Shown: positions 1 to 7,198 of the stretch, in pieces
Layout of the letters: every line of letters starts with the position of its first letter
How positions within the stretch are numbered: the first letter of the stretch is position 1
Assembly: GCA_938084085.1 (NCBI GenBank)
Contig: CALKDV010000327.1
Location: forward strand, 1 to 13,731
DNA length: 13,731 nt
Source: an uncultured Nannocystaceae bacterium
GTDB lineage: Bacteria; Myxococcota_A; Polyangia; Nannocystales; Nannocystaceae
Direction: 5' to 3'
The notes under the pieces: generated by a model
Told to the model about the DNA's origin: nothing
Seen by the model: the letters and a program-made list of their open reading frames with translations, nothing else
Database searches by the model: none
Made by a program: the position numbers and the translations under genes

Positions 1-807
1 GTCAACCTCGTCACCGACTTCGCCGCGACCGATTTTCACGACGGGGTCGCGCCGCCCGATCCATCACCACCTCAAGGTGGCGCATTCATCGAGCGCGGCG
101 GCGGTTACACCGACACGGTGGTCACCCCCTACGAGAATCTCGGCATCCCGGATCGCGCAGGCTGTGGGCTCACGCCGCAGACACTCACGCTGCCCCGCGA
201 AGCCCCCCTCGAGATCGCCCTCACCGATGATCTCCTGAACCAGATTTTGTTCGCCGGTTGGCGCGGCGGGCTGCTCGAATTCCCCGTAGGCCCCGAGCTC
301 CTCGGGGACGTCAATTTTGATCTCTTTGGAATCACCGATCTCGAGCTCACGCTCAGCGGAATGCTCGCGCCCACAGCCTCCGACTGCGGCCCCCAAGGTG
401 AGCTCATCGCCCACCTCGGAGATCTGCGCATCGACGGCAGCATGAAGCTCCAAGGCGACCCCCTCACCTTCGTCGCCTACGTCTCTTGCGATCTCGCCCT
501 TGAGGTCGGCGCCTCGGAGACGGGCATCGCCCTTGACATCACCGGGGTCTCCTCCATTGACAGCGAGCTCACGATCAACGAGCCCGAGCAATTCGAAGCC
601 GAGCCCCTCCTCAAGAGCGTGCTGCAAAACGCATTGGGTGACGCCCTCGTTGGCGCGCTCGCCGGCGGCGGCCTCGGGAGCATCCCGCTACCGACCATCG
701 ACCTCAGCGATGCCCTGGGCCTCCCTCCGGGGAGCGCCCTCATCGAGATTCAACCCCAAACGGCGACCCGGATCGATGGCACAACGATCATCGGTGGAAC
801 CTTCTGA
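1..807 (+). CDS. C-terminal part of a beta-rich, probably exported protein of unknown function (5' truncated by the window)
   Basis: The frame is open from the first base to the TGA at 805-807, giving 268 residues, so the true start lies upstream. I do not recognise the protein with confidence. It is acidic and rich in alternating hydrophobic/polar stretches that suggest beta-strands (around FDLFGITDLELTLSGML and FVAYVSCDLALEVG). It has very few Lys, three Cys, and an LLNQILFAGWRGGLLEF segment followed by long strands. The tail has a Gly-rich helix-breaking loop (LAGGGLGSIPLPTIDLSDAL). This layout loosely recalls the lipid-binding TULIP/BPI-type fold (amphipathic strands ending in a hydrophobic helix plus a Pro-Leu-Pro strand), but that is a guess from pattern only. 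The sirtuin gene follows 26 bp downstream on the same strand and may be co-transcribed. Codon use matches the neighbours. Confidence is high that it is coding and low on function. Confidence 0.82.
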   Translation, partial: VNLVTDFAATDFHDGVAPPDPSPPQGGAFIERGGGYTDTVVTPYENLGIPDRAGCGLTPQTLTLPREAPLEIALTDDLLNQILFAGWRGGLLEFPVGPELLGDVNFDLFGITDLELTLSGMLAPTASDCGPQGELIAHLGDLRIDGSMKLQGDPLTFVAYVSCDLALEVGASETGIALDITGVSSIDSELTINEPEQFEAEPLLKSVLQNALGDALVGALAGGGLGSIPLPTIDLSDALGLPPGSALIEIQPQTATRIDGTTIIGGTF

Positions 808-833
808 AGCCTGGTGTCCCCACCTACGGACGC

Positions 834-1628
834 ATGAGCCCCTCACCGCCACCGCCACCCGACCTCGTCCGCCAGACGGCCGCGTGGGTCGCCGGCGCTC
901 GGCGGATCCTCTGCATCACCGGAGCCGGGGTCTCTGCGGAGTCGGGCCTCCCCACCTATCGCGGCGTCGGAGGTATCTATGACGACGTCGAGACCGACGA
1001 TGACATGCCGATCGAAGAGGCCCTCTCGGGTCCTGTTTTTCGGGAGCAGCCCGAGGTCACGTGGAAGTATCTCCTCCAAATTGAACAGGCCTGTCGGGGC
1101 GCGGTCCCCAACCTGGCCCACGCAATCCTCGCCCGCTGGAGCGCCGAAGCGTGGCCTCCGGCGGAGCTGTGGGTGCTCACGCAAAACGTCGACGGCCTGC
1201 ACTCCGCCGCAGGCAGTCGACACCTGATCGAGATTCACGGGGACCTTCACCGCCTCAGATGCACCCAGTGCGACTGGCGCGCTCGCGTCGACGATTACCG
1301 GCGGCTCCCTGCCCTGCCTCACTGCCAGGACTGCGGCGCCCTCCTTCGCCCTGAGGTCGTGTTGTTTGAAGAGATGCTCCCCCCGGCCGCCACCCAGGAG
1401 TTCGCCACCCAGCTCCACCGGGGATTTGATCTGATCTTCTCTATCGGCACGAGCAGCCAGTTCCCCTACATCGTGCAGCCGGTCCTTGTCGCCAAACAGC
1501 AGGGCCAACCCACGGTCGAAATCAACCCTCACGAAACGGTGATCTCATCCCTCGTCGATGTTCGGATCCCCTGCAGCGCTGGCGCGACCCTCGAGGCCAT
1601 CGACAGCGCCCTCGTGGCCTCACGCTGA
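834..1628 (+). CDS. Sir2-family NAD-dependent protein deacylase (zinc-binding sirtuin)
   Basis: This 264-residue protein has the full sirtuin signature. The NAD-binding GAGVSAESGLPTYRG lies at 30-44, TQNVDGLH at 116-123, and the catalytic His135 in IEIHGDLHRLRC. A Zn-binding cysteine quartet sits at C143/C146 and C164/C167, followed by the FEEMLP region (178-183), GTSSQ (205-209) and VEINPHET near 228. Sirtuins transfer the acyl group of an acyl-lysine to NAD, releasing nicotinamide and O-acyl-ADP-ribose. No signal peptide is visible, so it should be cytosolic. The Tyr-x-x-Arg pair that binds succinyl/malonyl groups in class III enzymes such as E. coli CobB is not evident: the matching stretch reads WKYLLQI at 77-83, suggesting preference for acetyl or other uncharged acyl groups (inference). 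The ATG at 834 is preceded only by a weak ACGGA. The 3' end overlaps the convergent peptidase gene by 9 bp. Confidence 0.95.
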   Translation: MSPSPPPPPDLVRQTAAWVAGARRILCITGAGVSAESGLPTYRGVGGIYDDVETDDDMPIEEALSGPVFREQPEVTWKYLLQIEQACRGAVPNLAHAILARWSAEAWPPAELWVLTQNVDGLHSAAGSRHLIEIHGDLHRLRCTQCDWRARVDDYRRLPALPHCQDCGALLRPEVVLFEEMLPPAATQEFATQLHRGFDLIFSIGTSSQFPYIVQPVLVAKQQGQPTVEINPHETVISSLVDVRIPCSAGATLEAIDSALVASR

Positions 1629-2327
1629 ATGCTGGGCGCGGATCTGATCGAGCAGCAAACAGATCAACCGTTCAACGCCGAGCGCCAAGCCCCCCTCATC
1701 GTCGTCTCGAGGATACGGCAGATGGATGAAGTATGCGGCCAAAATCCCAGCCGAATCTGCTTCCTTGCGAACACGGAAAAGCGATCGTCCGTGGGTCTCG
1801 TTGCACAAGAAAATATTGTCACGGCGGGCCTGCCTCACCACGACTTGATACCCGCCACAGCGCGCGCCCTCGAGGCTGGCGATCCCTTCGTCGAGCCACC
1901 GGGGTCCTTGGATCCGCTCATCCACGTCGTGGTCCGACACAAATGTTGTGGTCGCGGGTTCCAGCCCCCGCGCGTCGAGCCCCTCACGCCGATGCATCGC
2001 GCCTCGCTCCAGCCAGAGCACCTCCTCATGATCGTAGACCCCGAGCCCCAAATGGACGACGACGTCGTACTCGTCGTAGGAAATGTTCGTCGCCACGTCC
2101 CACACCACTGGCAAAATCTCGAACGTCGCCTCCACTCCCTGCGCACGCTGCCAAGCCTCATCCAAGAGCCCCCGCAGCGCGCCGCCCCGCTCCCCACCAC
2201 CGCTGCGCGCCCGCGCGGGATCAGCACGCAGCAGCCTCCCACTCGGATTGTGATCCAAGCGGGAGAGATCGGGCGGAGAGCCAACTTCGCGCCAATCGAA
2301 GAAGCCGGTAACGAGGAGCCTCCGCAC
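1620..2327 (-). CDS. Divergent C15-family (pyroglutamyl-peptidase-I-like) cysteine peptidase
   Basis: The 235 residues from the GTG at 2327 follow the layout of pyrrolidone-carboxylate peptidase (usually about 215 residues). They open with RRLLVTGF, then HNPSGRLL at 26-33, a strand with LPVVWDV, and VVVHLGLGVYDHEEVLWLERGA at 89-110. LCNETHG follows at 174-180 and AYFIHLPYP at 198-206. The Glu/Cys/His triad of the family maps to E107, C175 and H202, so catalysis looks intact. The segment that is DPFG in classical enzymes reads FDWREV here, and the SDDAGRY-type lead-in to the catalytic Cys is absent, so N-terminal pyroglutamate removal is not assured. The frame stays open upstream to 2546, but homology begins at the GTG, which leaves a 28-bp gap to the lipoprotein gene upstream. 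No strong ribosome binding site is seen. It is cytosolic by sequence and is the last gene of a minus-strand run. Confidence 0.8.
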   Translation of the reverse strand: MRRLLVTGFFDWREVGSPPDLSRLDHNPSGRLLRADPARARSGGGERGGALRGLLDEAWQRAQGVEATFEILPVVWDVATNISYDEYDVVVHLGLGVYDHEEVLWLERGAMHRREGLDARGLEPATTTFVSDHDVDERIQGPRWLDEGIASLEGARCGGYQVVVRQARRDNIFLCNETHGRSLFRVRKEADSAGILAAYFIHLPYPRDDDEGGLALGVERLICLLLDQIRAQHSA

Positions 2328-2355
2328 TACAAGGACCGCCGTGGCGAGGTCAGAC

Positions 2356-3552
2356 TCACTGCGCCAAAATGGTGTAGACGCCCGCGCCCCACCAGCTGTT
2401 GGAGGTGGACTGCACGACGCTCCACGTGCCGGTGGTTGGATCAATAAACAAGACGTCTCCGTTGGAAGAGAAGGCGAAGACCGCGTCGGTCCAGCCCGCC
2501 AATCCGAAGATTGAGGAGTAGCCGGTGAGGGTCGCCACATCCGCAATCACCGCCCCGGTGGAGGGATCGACCGACACGATCACGTCGTCGGCGATCCCGG
2601 TCTTGTTCACGGCCCCGTAGGTGCCCACACCTTGAATGGAGAACGCATCCCCCGAAGAGCTGTAGCCCGCTCCGTAGGTGCCGATGGAGGTGATGGAGAC
2701 GTTGCCTCCACCCACAGATAGCTCATACCACTCTCCAGACGAGGCGATGCCCACCAGCGTGTCCAAGAACGGGTTAAGCACCCCGGGCGGCACCAGCGTA
2801 AGTCCGTTAAAGCTCTGCGGAAGATCCGCGAGATAGACGCACGCCGCGGTGGTGGGATCACAGACAAAAAGGTCGTTGAACGTGACGGCGTACAGCACCC
2901 CATATCGGTCGATGGCGATGTCTGTCACGCTCCCTGGGCTTTGATCGTAGGTGAAGTTCCCCACCGTCGACACGGTGTAGGGGCTCCCAGGAAGCATCGT
3001 GAACAAGGTGGATGCGGTTTGGGCATAGACCAAGTTCGGCAGGGCGACCACCGGAAGGTTGGGATCGCTCGGGAAGGGATCGCTCTCATCCGGGATGCCG
3101 TCATTGTCGGTGTCGTCGTCCCCGTCTCCGTCCCCGTCTCCGTCCCCGTCTCCGTCCCCGTCCCCGTCCCCGTCCCCGTCCCCGTCTCCATCGCCGTCCC
3201 CGTCCCCGTCTCCATCTCCATCTCCGTCTCCATCCCCGTCTCCATCCCCGTCTCCATCCCCGTCGCCATCGCCGTCGCCGTCCCCATCGCCGTCGCCGTC
3301 TCCGTCCCCGTCCCCGTCTCCGTCTCCGTCTCCGTCTCCGTCTCCGTCCCCCGCTTCCGCACTCGCCGAGCCCTCCTCGGAACCAGCGTCACTCGCGGTG
3401 GTCTCCATGCCACCAACGTCACCCGTGGAATCACCCTCTGCGGAAGAGGTTTCATCACCACTCGCCCCGGTGAGCGACTCCTTGTCGGCACATCCGCCGG
3501 CGACAAGCCCTGTACACAACAGCCCCTGCATAATTACTGATCGACGCGTCAT
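2356..3552 (-). CDS. Putative lipoprotein with (Gly-Asp)39 linker, TSP3-like calcium loop and propeller-like C-terminal domain
   Basis: The 398-residue protein starts MTRRSV, followed by a hydrophobic stretch ending in GLVAGGC. C21 is the likely lipidated cysteine, although Ala at -3 makes the lipobox imperfect. Residues 22-67 are a Ser/Thr/Glu-rich spacer. Residues 68-145 are 39 uninterrupted Gly-Asp units. They run directly into DDTDNDGIPDESD (146-158), which matches the calcium-binding DxDxDGxxDxxD loop of thrombospondin type 3 repeats. Residues 160-398 contain repeated strands and phrases such as VTDIAIDRYGVLYAVTF, DVIVSVDPSTGAV and DVLFIDPTTGTW, typical of a beta-propeller reading out a parameter series, without catalytic motifs. 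The role is unknown; a surface or periplasmic binding protein on a stiff acidic, calcium-responsive stalk is plausible. It lies 77 bp downstream of the thioredoxin-TPR gene. An AT-rich stretch (3553-3565) and no clear Shine-Dalgarno sequence precede the ATG. Confidence 0.9.
   Translation of the reverse strand: MTRRSVIMQGLLCTGLVAGGCADKESLTGASGDETSSAEGDSTGDVGGMETTASDAGSEEGSASAEAGDGDGDGDGDGDGDGDGDGDGDGDGDGDGDGDGDGDGDGDGDGDGDGDGDGDGDGDGDGDGDGDGDGDGDGDGDGDGDDDTDNDGIPDESDPFPSDPNLPVVALPNLVYAQTASTLFTMLPGSPYTVSTVGNFTYDQSPGSVTDIAIDRYGVLYAVTFNDLFVCDPTTAACVYLADLPQSFNGLTLVPPGVLNPFLDTLVGIASSGEWYELSVGGGNVSITSIGTYGAGYSSSGDAFSIQGVGTYGAVNKTGIADDVIVSVDPSTGAVIADVATLTGYSSIFGLAGWTDAVFAFSSNGDVLFIDPTTGTWSVVQSTSNSWWGAGVYTILAQ
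3118..3351 (-). repeat. Degenerate 6-bp tandem repeat encoding 39 Gly-Asp units
   Basis: On the minus strand these 234 bases are exactly 39 copies of GGN-GAY with no interruption at the protein level. Gly codons vary among GGA, GGG and GGC, and Asp is GAC or GAT. The nucleotide repeat is therefore imperfect while the dipeptide is perfect. The opposite strand reads as Ser-Pro repeats and gives long spurious open frames. Flanks are unique sequence: an Ala/Glu-rich spacer upstream and a calcium-loop motif downstream. Confidence 0.97.
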
Positions 3553-3629
3553 TATTTTTTATCCAATCGTTGTAGCGGCCCCGGCCGCGCCGTGACCCCT
3601 CACACCATAGCAAACCGCGACATCAAAAC

Positions 3630-5132
3630 TCAGCGCATCGCCGCGGATCGTTCCCTAGCCGCCTCAAGTTCCTCAAGCGCGCTCTTTTCGAGCGCTTTGC
3701 TGGAAAGGCCTGGGGGGAGACCTCGCAGATGCGTGACGATCCCTTCTCGAGCCTGCCGCTCGGCCGGGGCGTCTCCAAGCTCCGCGTACGCATCGGCAAG
3801 CAGCGACCACACGCGCGCCTTCCTTGGGCCGTAGACCAGCGACACGGCACGCTCAAGCGGCGCCACCGCCCCTCGGGCGTCCCCCATCTTCATCCGCAGC
3901 CATCCGAGACGATACGGCGGATCGTATTCATCGGGCAGCGCCTTGTGCAATGCCACAAGCTCGGGCTCGAGCTTGCTCGCCTCACCGAGGTACACGTGGA
4001 CCTCCGCGCGTGGCCACGCGTAAATCATCGCCTCCCGGGGAGTCTTGGCCGCGTGGGCCGCGAGCGACAACAGCTTCAGCTGTCGCGTGGCCGCCGCCCT
4101 CGCCGCGTCCTTGTCGTCCAAGGCCTCGTAGAGCCCCCGGAGGTTGTACAAAAGATCGCTGCGGTCATCGATGCTCAAGCGCCCCTGCGGATCGCCCTCC
4201 AAGTTGACGAGCGCCGCGATCATGTCACGCAGCGCTCGCCCTCGCTGTGCCACGCTCAAGCCGTCGAGGCAGCGCCTCCCGTAGACCGTGAAGTCGGTGA
4301 CGCTGGCCGCCTTGGAACGGGTCACCGCCTCCATGGACTCGAAGATCAACGCGGCGCAGCGATCGAAGGCGTCTTGCTTGTAGCGGGCGCGGATCAGCTC
4401 GACGAGCGCCTCCGGCCGACGAGACCACTCGGGAGGTGCGAGGGCCAAGGCCTTCACGAGGGCGACCTCCGCGTCGCCAAACCGAGTCGCTGCCACCGCC
4501 GCCGCCGCCTTGCTCATCCACCCCTGAGCCGTGTCGCCGTCCCCATCGCGTCCTGCCTGCTTCGCTTCATAGCTCGCGAGTCCGTCGGACAAAAACTCTT
4601 GGAACTGCTCCACAGAGGCACCCCCCGCGAACACCGCGTGCACCGACTGATCGGCGGGGTCCAGCACGTAGAACGTCGGCCACATGCTCATGTTTAGTTT
4701 TTCGACGAGCTCCACGTTCTCGGGCCGCTCCGTATCGAGCGCGAGCCACACGAGTCGGTCCGCGTAGCTGGCGAGCGCTGCGTCGCGCAGCACCGTCTGA
4801 CGCATCGAGAGGCAGGTGTGGCACCACCCGGCCCACATGTCCACGAGCAACGGCTTGGTCGGGTTCGACGTGGTGGCCTTGGCCGTGGCTGCCGCGAGGT
4901 CATCTTCCAACCATTCGATTCCCGCGAGATCTGCCGCTGCGGGCGTGGGCGCGTCTACAGGGACGATCCCCCCGGTCTCCACCTCTGGAGGGGGTGCAGA
5001 CGCGACCGCCGCCGCGTCGACGTTGGCGTCGACGCTTGGACCGGGCGTGGAGTTTTTGGCCCCACATCCACTTGACGACACCATCCACGCGACCGCGGTG
5101 AACATTGCGAGGCTCCTCATCGCGACAAGCAT
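3630..5132 (-). CDS. Thioredoxin-fold/TPR lipoprotein (DsbD-gamma-like thiol:disulfide domain)
   Basis: This 500-residue protein has an N-terminal export signal ending VSSSGC (C23, probable lipid anchor) and an Ala/Pro/Val-rich linker to about residue 67. A thioredoxin domain follows at about 68-185, with LLVDMWAGWCHTC (active cysteines C104 and C107) and MSMWPTFYVLD carrying the cis-proline P152. The WCHTC motif and the LVDMWAGW context resemble the periplasmic thioredoxin domain of DsbD. Residues about 200-480 are helical and TPR-like, for example DEYDPPYRLGWLRMKMGDAR and VWSLLADAYAELGDAPAERQ, suggesting protein-protein docking. The likely role is thiol-disulfide exchange outside the cytoplasm, with the TPRs recruiting partners (inference). 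The first ATG at 5132 is used; the ATG at 5120 (MRSLAMF) gives an equally good signal, and neither has a clear ribosome binding site. It is the first of three minus-strand genes and divergent from the glycosyltransferase gene. Confidence 0.9.
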   Translation of the reverse strand: MLVAMRSLAMFTAVAWMVSSSGCGAKNSTPGPSVDANVDAAAVASAPPPEVETGGIVPVDAPTPAAADLAGIEWLEDDLAAATAKATTSNPTKPLLVDMWAGWCHTCLSMRQTVLRDAALASYADRLVWLALDTERPENVELVEKLNMSMWPTFYVLDPADQSVHAVFAGGASVEQFQEFLSDGLASYEAKQAGRDGDGDTAQGWMSKAAAAVAATRFGDAEVALVKALALAPPEWSRRPEALVELIRARYKQDAFDRCAALIFESMEAVTRSKAASVTDFTVYGRRCLDGLSVAQRGRALRDMIAALVNLEGDPQGRLSIDDRSDLLYNLRGLYEALDDKDAARAAATRQLKLLSLAAHAAKTPREAMIYAWPRAEVHVYLGEASKLEPELVALHKALPDEYDPPYRLGWLRMKMGDARGAVAPLERAVSLVYGPRKARVWSLLADAYAELGDAPAERQAREGIVTHLRGLPPGLSSKALEKSALEELEAARERSAAMR

Positions 5133-5199
5133 ACGCGGCCGATGGCACCGACCACAACGCGACCTTGGATCCTCTCGATGAGGGCTTCATGGTACCTTC

Positions 5200-7059
5200 G
5201 TGCGCATCCTTGTGACACCTCCAGGTGAGAACGAGCCGGTGGCCGCCGGCCTTACGACCGCCTCCGCAAGGCAGGTTCAGTCGCAACCGAGCACCCGTGA
5301 TCGCGTCCGGCGCCGGCATGAGTGGGAGCGGTGGATGCCGTACGTCTGGGCCGTCGTCTGCGGCGTTTTTATGTACACCTCGGAGCTCGGTCGCACGTGG
5401 ACCACCGACGAAAAGTTGCACCTCGTGCGCGGCATCGCCTACCTCCACACCGACGATACCCGCCTCAATTACGCCCACCCTCCATTGGCAAACGCCTGGT
5501 CCGCGATGATGATCTCCGGCGTTGAAGACCTGGATCCCCCGTTGCAAGAACGACGGGGCTGGAAGAGGGCCTACGTCACAGGTGTCGCGACGGATCTGCT
5601 CCGCAAGGACGGAGAAGCGATGGATGCGTGGCGCACGGTCGCGCGCCGCACGTCCATGGCATGGATGATCGCGCTCGTCTTGATTTGTGGTTGGTGGACC
5701 CGGCGACGTTTCCCCCCGATGGCGGCCTTCGCCGCCACCGGATTCGTCGCGATCAACCCGACCCTGCTCGCGCACGCCCGGCTTTGCACCACAGATCTCC
5801 CATTGACGGTCGCCGCGACCCTCACAGTCATCGGTATGATCGAGCTGCTCCGGCGCCCTCGCGCCCGCGCCGCGCTCTCAATGATCGCGGCGACGGTGCT
5901 CATGATCTGCGTCAAGCACAGCGGGATTCCGCTGGCGGTGCTCGCCATGCTCGGCGTGGCGATGGCGGCCGCGTTCGGCGTCGGCGGCTTCGCGGCGCTC
6001 TCCAAGGGACGCCGTCTCCGATTCGTCTCCCTGCTCATCCTCGGTGGCGTCGTCGCGACAATATTGGCGATCAACGCCCTGTATCGCTTTCAAGATACGG
6101 GGTGGACTGTGCGCGCGCTGCTCGACGGCCCGCAGCCGCACAACTGGCTCTCCCGTCGGGTCGACCATGACGTCTTCTCCACCGCGGGCTTCGGCCTGCT
6201 CCCCGAACAGTGGGTCATCCCCCTCCCGCGCACCTACCTCGCTGGGCTGGCCACCGTTCGCACGCAGCAGGGTCTGGGGCACGGGGGGTGGTTTTGGGGG
6301 CAAAAGGTCACGGGACATCCCCTGTACTTCCCTGTGATGCTGGTGGCCAAGCTGCCCGCCACAGTGGTGCTCCTCTGCGCCGGCGGCGGGCTCTGGAGGC
6401 TGCGACGTCTCCGCGGTGGCGACCTCACGACGAACGCGCTCATCCTCTGCGCCGTGATCCCGATCGTGTTGAGCATGGCCTCGCGCATCTCCATCGGCGT
6501 GCGGCATCTCCTCCCCGTCGTGCCCGCGCTTTCGATGCTCGCTGGGCTCACCGTGTCGGGCCTCGTGCGCTCGTGGAGCCATCGCCCCGTGCTCGCCCGC
6601 GCGGTGACTCCCCTCGCGTTGACTACCGTCCTCGCCGGAAACCTCTCCGCGTGGCCCCACTACCTCGGCTTTTTCAGCGCGACTGTCGGCGGGGTCGAAG
6701 GCGGTCAGAAGATCTCGGTGATCGGAGAGGACTGGGGGCAAAATCTGGGAGATCTCGCCCGCCACGCCGCCGGCGAGGACCTGCGTCGCATCTACTACTA
6801 CTCGCGTTTCTCCGCGCGAGCCCCCACCTTGCGCCGCGAGCTCGCGCGGGCGTACGAGGGTGAGCCGGCGGAGGTCATCTCACTCAAATGTCGAACTCAA
6901 CCCCGTCGCGACGGTTGGATGGCGATCCACCTCGACGACTGGGTGGTGCGTCGCTCGTGCTTTCCATGGCTTGGGGATCGAGAGCCCGACCGGACCATCG
7001 CGGACCATATCCATTTGTTTCACGTGTCCGCCTCCCGGACGGGCCCGACGAGACGCTAG
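5200..7059 (+). CDS. GT39/ArnT-like GT-C membrane glycosyltransferase
   Basis: This 619-residue polytopic protein has an Arg-rich cytoplasmic N-terminus, then many hydrophobic segments (about 47-62, 153-165, 173-190, 203-216, 226-263, 275-292, 375-398, 410-425, 436-456 and 468-482). Features of dolichyl/undecaprenyl-phosphate-sugar transferases of the PMT/ArnT type are visible. They are an acidic pair D70-E71 in TTDEKLH in the first outer loop, NYAHPPLANAW at 90-100, a second acidic TTDLP at 198-201, YFPVMLVAKLP at 376-386, GVRHLLPVVP at 433-442, WPHYLGFF at 485-492 and GEDWGQNL at 509-516. Such enzymes move a sugar from a lipid carrier to a protein, lipid or glycan on the outer face of the membrane; donor and acceptor cannot be read here. 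The GTG at 5200 has no clear ribosome binding site. The ATG at 5335 (M46) has GGGAG six bases upstream and could be the true start. Confidence 0.87.
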   Translation: MRILVTPPGENEPVAAGLTTASARQVQSQPSTRDRVRRRHEWERWMPYVWAVVCGVFMYTSELGRTWTTDEKLHLVRGIAYLHTDDTRLNYAHPPLANAWSAMMISGVEDLDPPLQERRGWKRAYVTGVATDLLRKDGEAMDAWRTVARRTSMAWMIALVLICGWWTRRRFPPMAAFAATGFVAINPTLLAHARLCTTDLPLTVAATLTVIGMIELLRRPRARAALSMIAATVLMICVKHSGIPLAVLAMLGVAMAAAFGVGGFAALSKGRRLRFVSLLILGGVVATILAINALYRFQDTGWTVRALLDGPQPHNWLSRRVDHDVFSTAGFGLLPEQWVIPLPRTYLAGLATVRTQQGLGHGGWFWGQKVTGHPLYFPVMLVAKLPATVVLLCAGGGLWRLRRLRGGDLTTNALILCAVIPIVLSMASRISIGVRHLLPVVPALSMLAGLTVSGLVRSWSHRPVLARAVTPLALTTVLAGNLSAWPHYLGFFSATVGGVEGGQKISVIGEDWGQNLGDLARHAAGEDLRRIYYYSRFSARAPTLRRELARAYEGEPAEVISLKCRTQPRRDGWMAIHLDDWVVRRSCFPWLGDREPDRTIADHIHLFHVSASRTGPTRR

Positions 7060-7198
7060 GCAAAAGCACAGCGCTTGCGGCGCGATGTCGTTGGACTTCT
7101 CCCCCGAGGCAAGGGAGAGGGTCCCTCAGAAATTTGCGGTACATGGGTGGGCATCCTTGTTACTGTCGGGTTACCTCGTTGCGCTAGTCGAACCATCG

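Noticed and set aside
1629..2447. Plus-strand 272-residue open frame opposite the peptidase gene
   Set aside because: The minus strand carries the C15 triad and family motifs. The plus frame has no recognisable domain and is explained by GC-rich codon structure.
3118..3351. CRISPR array
   Set aside because: The units are 6 bp, contiguous and without spacers; they encode a dipeptide repeat.
3575..3588. Palindrome GCGGCCCCGGCCGC upstream of the GD-repeat lipoprotein gene
   Set aside because: It is short and GC-only in a GC-rich genome, with no T-run on either strand and no second copy. Neither an operator nor a terminator can be supported.
3059..3595. Plus-strand open frame coding for Ser-Pro repeats
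   Set aside because: It is the antisense reading of the Gly-Asp repeat. The minus frame has an export signal, a calcium-loop motif and a structured domain, while the plus frame has only low-complexity sequence.
5133..5199. Divergent promoter between the thioredoxin and glycosyltransferase genes
   Set aside because: A promoter is expected there, but no convincing -35/-10 pair could be picked out on either strand.
5878..6765. Minus-strand 295-residue open frame antisense to the glycosyltransferase
   Set aside because: It is His/Glu/Arg-rich low complexity without motifs. The plus strand encodes a clear GT-C protein over the same bases.
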